A stretch of 64,000 bases of DNA from an uncultured Armatimonadota bacterium (GTDB taxonomy: Bacteria > Armatimonadota > Fimbriimonadia > Fimbriimonadales > Fimbriimonadaceae), in NCBI GenBank assembly GCA_903927345.1, contig CAIYMO010000019.1:19569-83568 (forward strand). Direction: 5' to 3'. Position 1 is the stretch's first letter. Each line of letters begins with the position of its first letter. Both the position numbers and the translations under genes were made by a program. The notes beneath the pieces are model-generated. The model searched no databases and was not told the DNA's origin. It was given only the letters and a program-made list of their open reading frames with translations. This document shows, piece after piece, positions 1 to 9,252 of this stretch.

Positions 1-414
1 AAGAAGTTCGTTGTTCACAACAGACACTTCAAAGGACTTCTATACAACAATTTCCAGAGGCAGATAAAACATCTGTTCGAGGTAGCTAAGGTTGACTTGC
101 CTGCAATGTATGCGGGTGCGGTTCGGTGGAATCACGTATGGCGCAATACTCTGGCTGCAGACTTGTTGGCGCTTGGGGCCGACGACCTTATAATTCGAAA
201 TCTTATGCGGCATAGAGATGCGAATACTTCAAAGACTGTGTATGCATCTGCTCGCAATAATCATCTGCATGTCTATAGAAGCTATGCATCGAAGGTAAAA
301 AAAGCTTCCGATTACTTGCAGGTAATCGCAAAGATCGATCTCGATATGGAGGCAGGGGAGAGTCGGTTTCTGCTGAAACAGGTTTCGATTTACGACTTGG
401 ATGACCAGACTTGA
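1..414 (+). CDS. Tyrosine recombinase/integrase, C-terminal part (cut by window edge)
   Basis: The reading frame is open from base 1 and ends at TGA 412-414, so only the last 137 residues are present. The piece carries the C-terminal catalytic signature of phage-type integrases: HVWR (the H-x-x-R box), then a leucine-rich helix, MRHRD supplying the second histidine, and VYAS with the probable tyrosine nucleophile. About 50 residues follow the tyrosine, longer than in a minimal XerC-type enzyme. It sits at one edge of a defence island whose other edge is probably the tmRNA-like 3' fragment near 34.62 kb, so it may be the island's own integrase. The first catalytic arginine and the arm-binding domain lie outside the window. 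The fold assignment is fairly sure; the target site is inferred. Confidence 0.75.
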   Translation, partial: KKFVVHNRHFKGLLYNNFQRQIKHLFEVAKVDLPAMYAGAVRWNHVWRNTLAADLLALGADDLIIRNLMRHRDANTSKTVYASARNNHLHVYRSYASKVKKASDYLQVIAKIDLDMEAGESRFLLKQVSIYDLDDQT

Positions 415-571
415 GAATGCGAATTAGGAACAACCGTCTTCAAACGGGAATAGCTACAATTGTCGGGTGACTTCTGAACATATTGAACCGAGTATCGCAA
501 GCTGTGTGATTTAGGTAGATGCATTGAGCTGGCTGGGGTCAAAATGGATTGGTTGCGTAGAGGATTGACTT

Positions 572-3500
572 ATGGCAAAGCTTGAAGAGCTGACTAAAGG
601 TGCACTTGCAAAGGGGATTCTAGGAGGCGACGTCGTCACAGTCGTTGACACCAAGTGGCACGGCAGTGACGTTGTTGAGGTGTTCTTCACGGACCAAAAG
701 GGCAAAGCCGATAGTGCGCTTGCTTACCGAGACCAAGAGTTTGAAATCGAGATTCTTGAGCCTAGCTCTAGGTGGTCATTTACTGGAGACGGAGAAATGT
801 TTCGGCTTGCTATGGAAGCAATGCGGATTCAAATGGCTCACCATTTCGATCCATACCTTGCAGTTAACACTTCGCTGGTCATTCCGCTTCCGCATCAGAT
901 CACCGCAGTTTATGAGGAGATGCTAACACGGCAACCACTAAGATATCTGCTTGCTGACGACCCAGGTGCGGGTAAGACGGTCATGACTGGCTTGCTGATC
1001 AAAGAACTGATTGCCAGAGGTGATCTAAATCGATGTATGATCGTCGCCCCAGGTTCGCTCGTTGAGCAATGGCAGGACGAACTCTGGCGCAAGTTTGGTT
1101 TGCGATTTGAAATCCTCACCAATGACCAGTACGAGAATGCTCCGACGGGCAATTGGTTTAGTGAAAAGAACCTTATCATCTGCCGCCTCGATAAGCTGAG
1201 TCGAAATGAAGCGATCCAAGAAAAACTCAAGGCGTGCGACTGGGACTTGATCGTTTGCGATGAAGCTCACAAGATGAGCGCTACTTATTTTGGTGGCGAG
1301 GTGAAATACACCAAACGTTATCGTCTTGCACAGACGCTTTCCAGCATAACCCGTCACTTTTTGCTGCTCACAGCGACTCCTCATAACGGGAAAGATGCGG
1401 ACTTTCAACTGTTCATGGCTTTGCTAGACGGAGATCGATTCGAGTTCGTGGCTCGTGATGGTGTGCATCAAGCTGATCCTAGTGATCTCATGCGAAGGAT
1501 GGTCAAAGAACAACTGCTGAAGTTTGACCAAACACCTTTGTTCCCAGAACGACTTGCTTACACCGTGGCCTATAGCCTCTCACCTGGAGAAGCACAACTA
1601 TATTCAGAAGTAACGGACTACGTCCGAGATCAGTTTAATCTCGCAGAAAAGCTGACGAATCAAGGGAGAAACAATGTCGGCTTTGCTTTGACTTCACTGC
1701 AAAGGCGTTTGGCATCTTCTCCCGAAGCGATTTGCCAGTCGCTCAAGAGGCGCAAGGAGCGACTTGAGAAGAAGCTTCGAGAAGAAGAACTCATCAGGAG
1801 GGGACATCAGCAGAGTATTGATCTAAGCAACTTGGTCGGAGTTCACTTTGACGACGAGGACCCTGAAGGTTACGATGACCTACCTGAAGAGGAGCGGGAG
1901 CAGACCGAGGCCAGGGTTATTGATGAGGCCTCGGCTTCACAGACAATTGAGCAACTCAAAGCTGAAATTGAGATTCTCAAGCGGTTGGAGAACCTGGCCA
2001 AGGAAGTACGGAACAGCGGCACCGACCGAAAATGGGACGAGTTATCCAACATTCTGCAGGACAGGCGCGAGATGTTTGATGAGGCAGGTGCGAGGCGAAA
2101 GCTCGTTATCTTCAGTGAGCATCGAGACACGCTGAACTACCTCGAGCAGAAGATTGGAAGTGCGCTGGGTCGACCTGAATGCGTTGTGGTGATTCACGGC
2201 GCAATGGGGCGGGAAGAGCGCAGAAATGCTCAGCAAAGATTTACACAAGATAAGGACGCGCTTATTCTTATTGCCACCGATGCTGCTGGGGAGGGCATTA
2301 ACCTACAAAGGGCGCATTTGATGGTCAACTATGATCTGCCGTGGAATCCCAATCGGCTTGAGCAACGATTCGGTCGAATCCACAGAATTGGCCAGACGGA
2401 AGTCTGTCACCTGTGGAATCTCGTCGCTGCAGAGACAAGAGAAGGAGACGTCTACAAAAAACTTCTCGACAAAATCGAAGAGGAGCGCATTGCTCTCGGA
2501 GGACAAGTCTTCGATGTGCTTGGGCAGCTCATGTTTGGCGATCAACCACTGTGGCAACTGCTTAGGGATGCTGTCCGATATGGCGATGATCCTGAGACAA
2601 AGAAGCGATTATTTGAGAAAGTGGAAGGGGCCCTGGATACTGAGATTCTCAAGGATTTGCTGAATTCGCGGGCACTTGTGGATGAAGCGATGGATGCAAG
2701 CACAGTGAGGCGTGTCAGAGAAGATATGGAGCGAGCGGATGCTCGCAGACTACAACCTCACTTTATTGAGTCGTTCTTCCTCAGGGCATTTGTTCTTTTA
2801 GGTGGAAGCATTAAAGAACGTGAGGGACGCCGTTACGAGATTACTCATGTTCCCGTTGGAGTTCGTCGACGAGATCGCGAGATCGGAACTGGCGATGCTG
2901 TCCAACCTAAGTATGAGAGGGTGACTTTTGAACGCGATCTTGTAACAGTCCAAGGGAGACCGTTAGCCGCATTTTTATGCCCTGGGCACCCTCTGCTTGA
3001 CGCAGTCATAAGCCTGATCATTGAGCGGCATCGCGACGTCTTGAAGCAGGGCGCAATCCTGATTGACGAGATGGACGATTCTGACACCCCGAGAGCGTTG
3101 GTTGCCCTCGAACATGAGATTACTGACGGGCGAAGAGATGGCGGAGGAAACAGGCGAATTGTCTCAAAGAAGTTTGGCTTTGTCGAACTGACGAGCGAGG
3201 GAGACTCACGACAGGCAGGCACTGCCCCTTATCTTGACTATAGACCCGCTTCAGATGTGGAACTTGGCTGCTTGTCAGGACTTGCCAGTAGCCCCTGGTT
3301 GGGACAGGGATTAGAGGAATCTGCAATATCGTATGCCGCACGCGAACTTGTGCCCAACCATTTTGCTGATGTTAAGTCGCACAGAGAAGTCTGGGTAGAT
3401 AAAGCAATCGCTGCCGTCCATGAACGACTCACATCTGCAATCAACTACTGGGATAATCGGGCTGAAGAGCTTCGCCTTAAGGAGCAGGCTGGGAAGCAGC

Positions 3501-4066
3501 CTAAGCTCAACTCTGACAAAGCAAGACAGCGTCGAGACGACCTACGTGAGCGACTCGAGAAGAGGACCGCGGACCTAAGACTTGAACGCCAGCTTCAGCG
3601 CGGAGTACCGCGAGTTGTAGCAGGCTCGCTGATTGTTCCAATCGGTTTGCTTAATCAGCTCCAGGACGGTGTCAAGGTTCCAGATCACCACGCAAAGGAG
3701 ACCAAGCGCATCGAGCTTTTGGCAATGCAGGCCGTGATGCAAACTGAGATTCAAAACGGCCATACGCCAATAGATGTGAGCGCCGACAAGCGGGGCTACG
3801 ATATCGAGTCAATACGCTCCGATGGTTCCATCAGATTCATTGAGGTGAAGGGAAGGATTCACGGTTCTGATACAGTTACCGTTACAAAGAATGAAGTCTT
3901 GACTGCACTGAACAAACCAGATGACTACTACTTGGCAGTTGTAATCATCAATGGCGATACGGTTGGCGAGCCACTCTACGTTCAACGTCCGTTCAGGAAG
4001 GAACCCGAATTCTTTATGACGACGATCACTTGCAAGATACGAGATTTGGTTTCAGCCGCCCAGTAA
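572..4066 (+). CDS. SNF2-family DEAD/DEAH helicase with C-terminal DUF3883 domain
   Basis: A 1164-aa superfamily 2 helicase, first gene of the defence operon. Walker A (DDPGAGKT) is near residue 128 and DEAH near 229, followed by TATPH; motifs V/VI (GEGIN, then QRFGRIHRIGQ) are near 575-605. A charged coiled-coil stretch lies between the two RecA lobes. The last ~110 residues are a DUF3883 domain, a PD-(D/E)xK-like fold, with GYDIES then FIEVKG and TKNE; the D...ExK residues are intact, so cleavage or DNA-end sensing is possible. A GAGG Shine-Dalgarno lies about 9 bases before the ATG. The next gene starts 9 bp after the stop. Such SNF2-DUF3883 proteins accompany DUF1156 methylases and DUF499 ATPases in defence islands. 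Likely role: translocation on DNA to discriminate or destroy unmodified invaders (inference). Confidence 0.88.
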   Translation: MAKLEELTKGALAKGILGGDVVTVVDTKWHGSDVVEVFFTDQKGKADSALAYRDQEFEIEILEPSSRWSFTGDGEMFRLAMEAMRIQMAHHFDPYLAVNTSLVIPLPHQITAVYEEMLTRQPLRYLLADDPGAGKTVMTGLLIKELIARGDLNRCMIVAPGSLVEQWQDELWRKFGLRFEILTNDQYENAPTGNWFSEKNLIICRLDKLSRNEAIQEKLKACDWDLIVCDEAHKMSATYFGGEVKYTKRYRLAQTLSSITRHFLLLTATPHNGKDADFQLFMALLDGDRFEFVARDGVHQADPSDLMRRMVKEQLLKFDQTPLFPERLAYTVAYSLSPGEAQLYSEVTDYVRDQFNLAEKLTNQGRNNVGFALTSLQRRLASSPEAICQSLKRRKERLEKKLREEELIRRGHQQSIDLSNLVGVHFDDEDPEGYDDLPEEEREQTEARVIDEASASQTIEQLKAEIEILKRLENLAKEVRNSGTDRKWDELSNILQDRREMFDEAGARRKLVIFSEHRDTLNYLEQKIGSALGRPECVVVIHGAMGREERRNAQQRFTQDKDALILIATDAAGEGINLQRAHLMVNYDLPWNPNRLEQRFGRIHRIGQTEVCHLWNLVAAETREGDVYKKLLDKIEEERIALGGQVFDVLGQLMFGDQPLWQLLRDAVRYGDDPETKKRLFEKVEGALDTEILKDLLNSRALVDEAMDASTVRRVREDMERADARRLQPHFIESFFLRAFVLLGGSIKEREGRRYEITHVPVGVRRRDREIGTGDAVQPKYERVTFERDLVTVQGRPLAAFLCPGHPLLDAVISLIIERHRDVLKQGAILIDEMDDSDTPRALVALEHEITDGRRDGGGNRRIVSKKFGFVELTSEGDSRQAGTAPYLDYRPASDVELGCLSGLASSPWLGQGLEESAISYAARELVPNHFADVKSHREVWVDKAIAAVHERLTSAINYWDNRAEELRLKEQAGKQPKLNSDKARQRRDDLRERLEKRTADLRLERQLQRGVPRVVAGSLIVPIGLLNQLQDGVKVPDHHAKETKRIELLAMQAVMQTEIQNGHTPIDVSADKRGYDIESIRSDGSIRFIEVKGRIHGSDTVTVTKNEVLTALNKPDDYYLAVVIINGDTVGEPLYVQRPFRKEPEFFMTTITCKIRDLVSAAQ

Positions 4067-4075
4067 TCGACAACG

Positions 4076-7000
4076 ATGCTTCCAACGTACTTTTCGAGAG
4101 TTCAAGCCGAAACTGCCAAGCGATGGGACCAACTGGACTCTGATCCAGAGTTGGCCGCACCGTGGAAGCAGCTATTTAGACAAGTCCAGAGTCCTCGTCA
4201 TGTGTTGTCTGAGCTACTGCAGAACGCGGAAGATTCTGGCGCCTCCTGGGCACGCGCATTTGTTTCTGATGGAAAGTTCATATTTGAATACAATGGCAAG
4301 GACTTTGACGAGGATAGTTTTAGGTCGCTCTGTCGATTCGGCTACTCGAACAAGCGAAGTCTCCACACAATTGGATTTCGGGGCATAGGATTTAAGACAA
4401 CGTTCAGCTTAGGGCAGGAAGTTGAAGTTGATACCCCATCCTTTTCGTTTGCGTTTAACGCGAAGCGCTTCACACTCCCGATATCGAGGGCGGGCATCAG
4501 GGATCAGAATTTCACCAGAATATCGGTTTTTCTTGAGTCAATCGAGAAGGAGAAAGCGATCATTGATAGTTTCAATGAGTGGCTTTCTAGCCCACTTCCG
4601 CTCATCTTTTTCGACAATCTCAAGAGTCTCCAGATCACCGATCAATTGATCGAGAAGCTTATCGACAAAGATGGACCTGTAGAGAACTCAGAGTGGGTTT
4701 ATCTAAGCACGAAGCCCGATGAACTTCTACTTCGCATTTGGTCGACCGCCGAAAGCTTTCCTGACGAATGTGTCTCAGAAATACGTCAAGAGCGAGGTGA
4801 CGAAGTATTCGACCCAGCCCCTTGCAAGGTGGAGTTGGTGCTGGGTGCCAGTAGTGGAAGACTTTATACAGTTCTGCCGACCAACGTGCAGCCAAACCTA
4901 CCGTTCGTTTCGAATGGGCCGTTCATCCAGGACCCTTCGAGATATCGGATCAAGGCGCCCGAATCTTCTCCAACAAACGACTGGCTCCTCAGGCGAGTGG
5001 GTGCATTAGCGAGAGATTCTGCGTTGCAGTGGCTCCAAAATGAGTCGCTTTCAATGGCTGAACGCGCAAAGGCCTACGAACTGTATCCAGACGTTTCCGA
5101 GATAGCTGGGACATCCTCGGATGCCGCCGTGGCAAGGGTGATAGTGGATGCATTCGAATGCGAGCGGTCTGTTCCTGTCTTGCTTTGTGAATCAGGAACT
5201 CTGGTGGCAGCAAACGGGGCAGTTGATGTGCCAGCCAGGCTAGTTTCGATATGGGGCTATGAAACAGCGACCAGGATTTTTAGCGCTTCAACTGAAGAAT
5301 GTCTATGTTCCCAAATTACTGCCACGCAGCGGGACCGACTCGCAGGTTGGCATCTTATCGGTCGCAACGCTGAAGACAGTGTATCCAGAGTCTTAAGCCA
5401 ACGAATCGATCTTCCCCACCCACTTGATGATGACAAACTGATCGATCTTTGGGAATACGTCTATCAGATTGATCAGAATCGATGGGATCGTTATTCTCGT
5501 CGGTACTACCCGATTACCCCGATAAGCGGCGCCTCGAAGCTGATCCAGTCAAAAGCGGCTGCGTTCATTCTCGAGCGAGACTCGTCTCTCAGCGACGACG
5601 ACCGAGACCTTTTACTGAAGTTTCTAGACGTTGCTGATCTTCCGTTTTTCCAAAGGCTGGACAAACTGGTTGAGGATAACCCAGAGGACGCCCGACTTCA
5701 ATCTGCAAAGCAGATGCGGCCAAACGAAAGGCCAACATCTATGCAAGAGGCTTTCGAGCAAGCGAGCCGAAAGGTGTTTTCTGATCCGATCGATCTTGAG
5801 AACAGACTGGAGCTCACCCGATTCGCCGCTCGGCATCGACTCAGTCTTGACCGAGAAAGATTGACCACTTTCCGATTGCTCTCAAAAAATGGCGGGTGGA
5901 TAGATGTTACGCAAGCCGTGCATCCACGAAAGCGGGACGAGAGTGACCTACTTCCCTCGTCTTGGCTAAACCACTTTGCGATTTCTGACGAATACACGGT
6001 CCGACTGGCCGAAGAAGAGGCAGAACAGTTTTGGGAGTGGCTAATCTCCAATCAGGGGGGAATACGCAGATTCCCAGCTCCACGTCAAGGAAAACAGCGG
6101 CTCTACTCCCAGGACCAGATCAACGAGGCGATTCGCGAGCGAGGGCTGACTGTCGGTTGGGAAAAGCGATCTTCTGCTTATGAGCTTGAGGATTACGATT
6201 GGCCCGAAGAGCTGGTATCGCACTGGGAAAACCTTGCTCAATCAGACGATGAAGTGTGGTCCCGAGTCGTTGAAGCGTTGGGTCTCGCGTTTCGATCTGA
6301 CATTTCTAAGTACGCCGAGGCTCGTGCAGGACGGGTACATGGCGCTGTAGCTCGAGATTTTCAGGCTGGCATTCCTGCAAAGTGGCTCCATCGGTTGCGA
6401 GGCTTGAAGTGTCTTATCGAGGAGCGATCCCAGATGCCGATGGAACCATCGCTTCTGCTGCGAAGGACTCCTCAAACCGAACCATTACTGCAGATCGAGA
6501 AGTTTGTCTTCCGCAACCTCGATATTCCAGAGATGTCTCCACTTCTAGACGCACTTGGTGTTCGAAGAGAGCCGAAAGACGCGACCACGATCTTAACTCG
6601 GCTAGAGGCACTTTCAAATTCGTCCTCTCCTCCAATTACAAACCTGTTGGACCTTTACCGCGCCCTGGATGCCATAGCCTCGGCTTCAGACGACCGAAAC
6701 AAGGCAGCACTGCAGGACGCATTCCAGACAAAGGCACTCGCTTTTGGAACTGATGGGAGATGGTTCCGAGCTAATGAGATTTGCCAAGGAAACGATGGTG
6801 ACCTCGAAGGGTTACCAACGATACATCCCGAGCTTCGTGGACTTCGGCTTTGGGATGCAGTCCAAGTTCCAAAATTTGCGAGCTTCGAATCACAAGAAGC
6901 TTGGATCAAATCAATCAAGCCGTTCACTAGGCTGAGCGATCAGGAGCGCAAAAGGGTTCAGGTCGTTCTTGGGCATTTCCCGCGCGAAATCTATCAGCAA

Positions 7001-8203
7001 CTGACTTGTTGGCTCAGTTGCCACGGCGAATGGCTGCCTCTCGACCACCTGACGTACCACTCGGTTACTCCAAGTTCGGTGAGTGGTTTGTTCAATCAAA
7101 TCAAGTCAGCAACGGCAGATTTTTCGTTCGTGTCCACCAGTCTGGCGTTAGAGCTTGCTTCCTATAGGCCAAGCATCGAAGATGTAATCGAGCTAGAAGT
7201 TAGGCCGACCGATTCGATCCAGTCCGATTCGCCGATCTGGCTTGGTGCAATCGCCGAATGCATTCTCAGAATTCAAGAGAAGAGCATTGGAGAGCTGGCT
7301 CAGGATCAAGAGTCGGCTCGTCTCATGTTGAGGTCCTCTTGGGTGCCCGCATCCAAGATAAACGTAATCCCCCAGATCGATGGAGTGCAAGCTGGTCCCG
7401 AGGCGGTAAAGAAATCCCTTTGGACCGATGAAGGCGTGATCTATGTATCTGGCAGCAGTGCAGCACACCATAAAGACCTTGCTGAAACATTCGTGTCAAG
7501 GTTCCTCTCCAGAGAGATCAAAGAGGCCATCCGCGATTCCATCGGACGCGAACAGGTTTGGATCGAAGAGCGATTCGGTGCACAATTCCTTCTTGGAGCT
7601 GCCGTTCCAAGCGTGGCCGAGGTCACTATCAAAGTGATGACGGACCAGAGCGACGCCCCCCAGCCTGAGCCAGTTCGGATGGAATTGATCGGGGCCAGCA
7701 CATCAGAGGGTATCACTCCTGAAGTGAAGCCACCTGCCGAAGAAGTGGCAAACGAACCCGTAGGGCTTGATGCAGCAAACAAAGGGACCGAAAAGAAGGA
7801 ACCTGCAGCAAAGCTTAGGCCCCTCCACTCATTCTTAACCGAGAAAGGCTTTGAATGGAGTCATACCCAGAGCGTGTACTCAAATCCTCAAACAGGCGAG
7901 GTGGTCAAGCGAGAGCCTGGGGCAATCCTTCCGTGGACTAAGTTCTCACTGTCGGGCGCGGTACTCAAGCGCTTCCTCGAGACTTCGACAACTCTGAATC
8001 AGGGAATTGATATCAAAGCAGAGGCATGGATGCTCCTAGAGACTCGACCCGAGCTGTGCTGCATTGTCGGGCCAGGAGAGAACAATGATGTCTTCGTGCT
8101 CGAGGGAGATTCGTTAAAGCACCTTAGGTCGAACGGCTGGATTTCTGTTGCTGCTACGGGATATCGACTCCGTGTTGAGGCAGACGGCCAGTCGAGTAAC
8201 TAG
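4076..8203 (+). CDS. Giant sacsin/HSP90-like (GHKL) ATPase protein of the defence operon
   Basis: A 1375-aa protein. The N-terminus is a GHKL ATPase domain: an N-box with SELLQNAED near residue 43 (Glu, Asn and Asp of the Bergerat fold) and a glycine lid IGFRGIGFKTTF near 98-110. This matches the sacsin N-terminal ATPase type rather than a histidine kinase; no H-box or receiver is seen. The middle ~1000 residues are mainly helical with no family I recognise. A Glu/Pro/Ala-rich linker (~1200-1245) leads to a folded C-terminal domain of ~120 residues with FLTEKGFEW and RPELCCIVGPG segments, possibly a DNA- or substrate-binding module. It lies in the same operon, 9 bp after the helicase and 40 bp before the next gene. 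The start lacks a clear ribosome site, suggesting coupling. Function beyond ATP binding is unknown; large GHKL proteins recur in defence loci. Confidence 0.75.
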   Translation: MLPTYFSRVQAETAKRWDQLDSDPELAAPWKQLFRQVQSPRHVLSELLQNAEDSGASWARAFVSDGKFIFEYNGKDFDEDSFRSLCRFGYSNKRSLHTIGFRGIGFKTTFSLGQEVEVDTPSFSFAFNAKRFTLPISRAGIRDQNFTRISVFLESIEKEKAIIDSFNEWLSSPLPLIFFDNLKSLQITDQLIEKLIDKDGPVENSEWVYLSTKPDELLLRIWSTAESFPDECVSEIRQERGDEVFDPAPCKVELVLGASSGRLYTVLPTNVQPNLPFVSNGPFIQDPSRYRIKAPESSPTNDWLLRRVGALARDSALQWLQNESLSMAERAKAYELYPDVSEIAGTSSDAAVARVIVDAFECERSVPVLLCESGTLVAANGAVDVPARLVSIWGYETATRIFSASTEECLCSQITATQRDRLAGWHLIGRNAEDSVSRVLSQRIDLPHPLDDDKLIDLWEYVYQIDQNRWDRYSRRYYPITPISGASKLIQSKAAAFILERDSSLSDDDRDLLLKFLDVADLPFFQRLDKLVEDNPEDARLQSAKQMRPNERPTSMQEAFEQASRKVFSDPIDLENRLELTRFAARHRLSLDRERLTTFRLLSKNGGWIDVTQAVHPRKRDESDLLPSSWLNHFAISDEYTVRLAEEEAEQFWEWLISNQGGIRRFPAPRQGKQRLYSQDQINEAIRERGLTVGWEKRSSAYELEDYDWPEELVSHWENLAQSDDEVWSRVVEALGLAFRSDISKYAEARAGRVHGAVARDFQAGIPAKWLHRLRGLKCLIEERSQMPMEPSLLLRRTPQTEPLLQIEKFVFRNLDIPEMSPLLDALGVRREPKDATTILTRLEALSNSSSPPITNLLDLYRALDAIASASDDRNKAALQDAFQTKALAFGTDGRWFRANEICQGNDGDLEGLPTIHPELRGLRLWDAVQVPKFASFESQEAWIKSIKPFTRLSDQERKRVQVVLGHFPREIYQQLTCWLSCHGEWLPLDHLTYHSVTPSSVSGLFNQIKSATADFSFVSTSLALELASYRPSIEDVIELEVRPTDSIQSDSPIWLGAIAECILRIQEKSIGELAQDQESARLMLRSSWVPASKINVIPQIDGVQAGPEAVKKSLWTDEGVIYVSGSSAAHHKDLAETFVSRFLSREIKEAIRDSIGREQVWIEERFGAQFLLGAAVPSVAEVTIKVMTDQSDAPQPEPVRMELIGASTSEGITPEVKPPAEEVANEPVGLDAANKGTEKKEPAAKLRPLHSFLTEKGFEWSHTQSVYSNPQTGEVVKREPGAILPWTKFSLSGAVLKRFLETSTTLNQGIDIKAEAWMLLETRPELCCIVGPGENNDVFVLEGDSLKHLRSNGWISVAATGYRLRVEADGQSSN

Positions 8204-8243
8204 GTGACGATATGCCAAATCTGGATAGATCGAAAGACGCATT

Positions 8244-8621
8244 ATGAATTCCAACGACTTCCCACTCTTTATTGATCCACCTGAGGCCCTATCCCAAGTA
8301 GTCGCTACCGAGCAACTTCGCTTGTGCCTCCGCAATGCAGCCAAGTTTGGTAAGCCGACGAAGGAGCAGGAAGTGTTTGTGTATGCGACTGAGGATCGTT
8401 TCTGTATCGAAATCGGCACGTTTCGGCACTGGTTCGAACTTGAAGGAAACTGGTCAGGATGTGTCAGTCTCAATGCTCGACTGATGCTCCAATGTCGCGG
8501 AGCGATTTCACGAAAGCAGCGTACACAAATCAAGTACGATAGGGGGTGGCTCTACCTCGACACTCTCGGCATTGGTCGAGCTGTATGGCAGCCCAAATAC
8601 GACCCTGATTGGATGATTTAA
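8244..8621 (+). CDS. Hypothetical protein of the defence operon, 125 aa
   Basis: I do not recognise a family. The product is a small, mixed alpha/beta soluble protein without signal peptide or membrane segment. It is rich in Trp and Tyr towards the C-terminus (WLYLDTLG, then VWQPKYDPDWMI) and has no cysteine pairs suggesting zinc. It lies between the GHKL ATPase (40 bp upstream) and the small exported protein (12 bp downstream) on the same strand, so it is almost certainly co-transcribed. Codon use and lack of any overlapping alternative frame support a real gene. It may be a system-specific accessory or specificity factor, but nothing in the sequence shows this. Confidence 0.65.
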   Translation: MNSNDFPLFIDPPEALSQVVATEQLRLCLRNAAKFGKPTKEQEVFVYATEDRFCIEIGTFRHWFELEGNWSGCVSLNARLMLQCRGAISRKQRTQIKYDRGWLYLDTLGIGRAVWQPKYDPDWMI

Positions 8622-8633
8622 CGGAGATCATGC

Positions 8634-9107
8634 ATGTTAAACACCTCAATAAACCGCATCTTCAAACTGAGCCTGATAGGCTTGATTGCGTTCTCCCTCA
8701 TGGGGTTTGCTGCTCATCAGCTTACTGTTCCGTCCATCGAAGATCGGGCAGATGCGCTGTTTCGTGATTTCGACGAACTTCAACGCCTTGGTGCATATGT
8801 GGTCGGCGAAGACGGAGAAAAGCTGGGAGACATCTCCAAGGGACTAGGGAGTGATTCGTTGGGTAACCCTTACGGAGCGGGAAACGAGTACAAGTCAAAC
8901 GGTCTGTTTAACAGCTTCGGCAAGTACGGAGGGCAGTTCAACGCAACATCTGCATTCAATAGTCTTGCAACAAAGCCACCAAGCATTTTGATTCGTCGCA
9001 ATGGAGATGTCTACTCCGTCGGCTTGCTCACGACCAATAAGTTGGCTCCCACGAGGGGACAAAGAATAAACCCCTACTTGTTGAAGGCTTGGTTGCAGAG
9101 CAAATGA
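8634..9107 (+). CDS. Small exported protein with GNPYGAGN-type motif, 157 aa
   Basis: The N-terminus (Lys at 11, then the hydrophobic LSLIGLIAFSLMGFAAH) looks like an uncleaved signal anchor or a signal peptide. The rest has the repeated Gly/Asn/Tyr pattern GNPYGAGNEYKSNG ... FNSFGKYGG ... FNS known from a loose family of small secreted bacterial proteins of unknown function. A good GGAG ribosome site lies 7 bases before this ATG. The stop overlaps an ATGA junction with a decayed methylase start (9104), showing that a methylase gene once followed directly, as it now does after the nuclease gene. An envelope protein inside a restriction-like operon is unusual. It could be a hitchhiker or an envelope-linked sensor; the sequence cannot decide. 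Confidence 0.7.
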   Translation: MLNTSINRIFKLSLIGLIAFSLMGFAAHQLTVPSIEDRADALFRDFDELQRLGAYVVGEDGEKLGDISKGLGSDSLGNPYGAGNEYKSNGLFNSFGKYGGQFNATSAFNSLATKPPSILIRRNGDVYSVGLLTTNKLAPTRGQRINPYLLKAWLQSK

Positions 9108-9245
9108 ACTACCGTAAGAAACTCACCGAAGTCGTCTTCCCGTTGGAAGAGATCAATGCCGCGTCAGCGCGTGAGAAGTCCATTCGGCATAAGTCATCTC
9201 AGCATGCTGCACCAGTGGTGTGCCATGCGACCGCTGTCGCACAGG
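9104..9245 (+). pseudogene. Decayed duplicate of the DUF1156 methylase 5' end (cassette scar)
   Basis: The first ~28 codons read MNYRKKL-EV-PLEEIN-ASAREKSIRH, nearly the same protein start as the intact methylase at 10419, with about 80% identical bases. After the CAT codon near 9188 the alignment continues, with gaps, through a CAGCA-GCTGCACC tract and GCGACCGCTG until about 9245, but the frame is lost and stops appear. The ATG overlaps the stop of the 157-aa gene as ATGA, just as the intact methylase ATG overlaps the nuclease stop. The parsimonious reading is that a donor block (nuclease plus methylase) recombined into an existing methylase gene near its start, leaving this remnant. Confidence 0.85.
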
Positions 9246-9252
9246 TGATTTT

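Noticed and set aside
9104..9245. Second intact methylase gene
   Set aside because: The frame is lost after about 28 codons; only a remnant is left.
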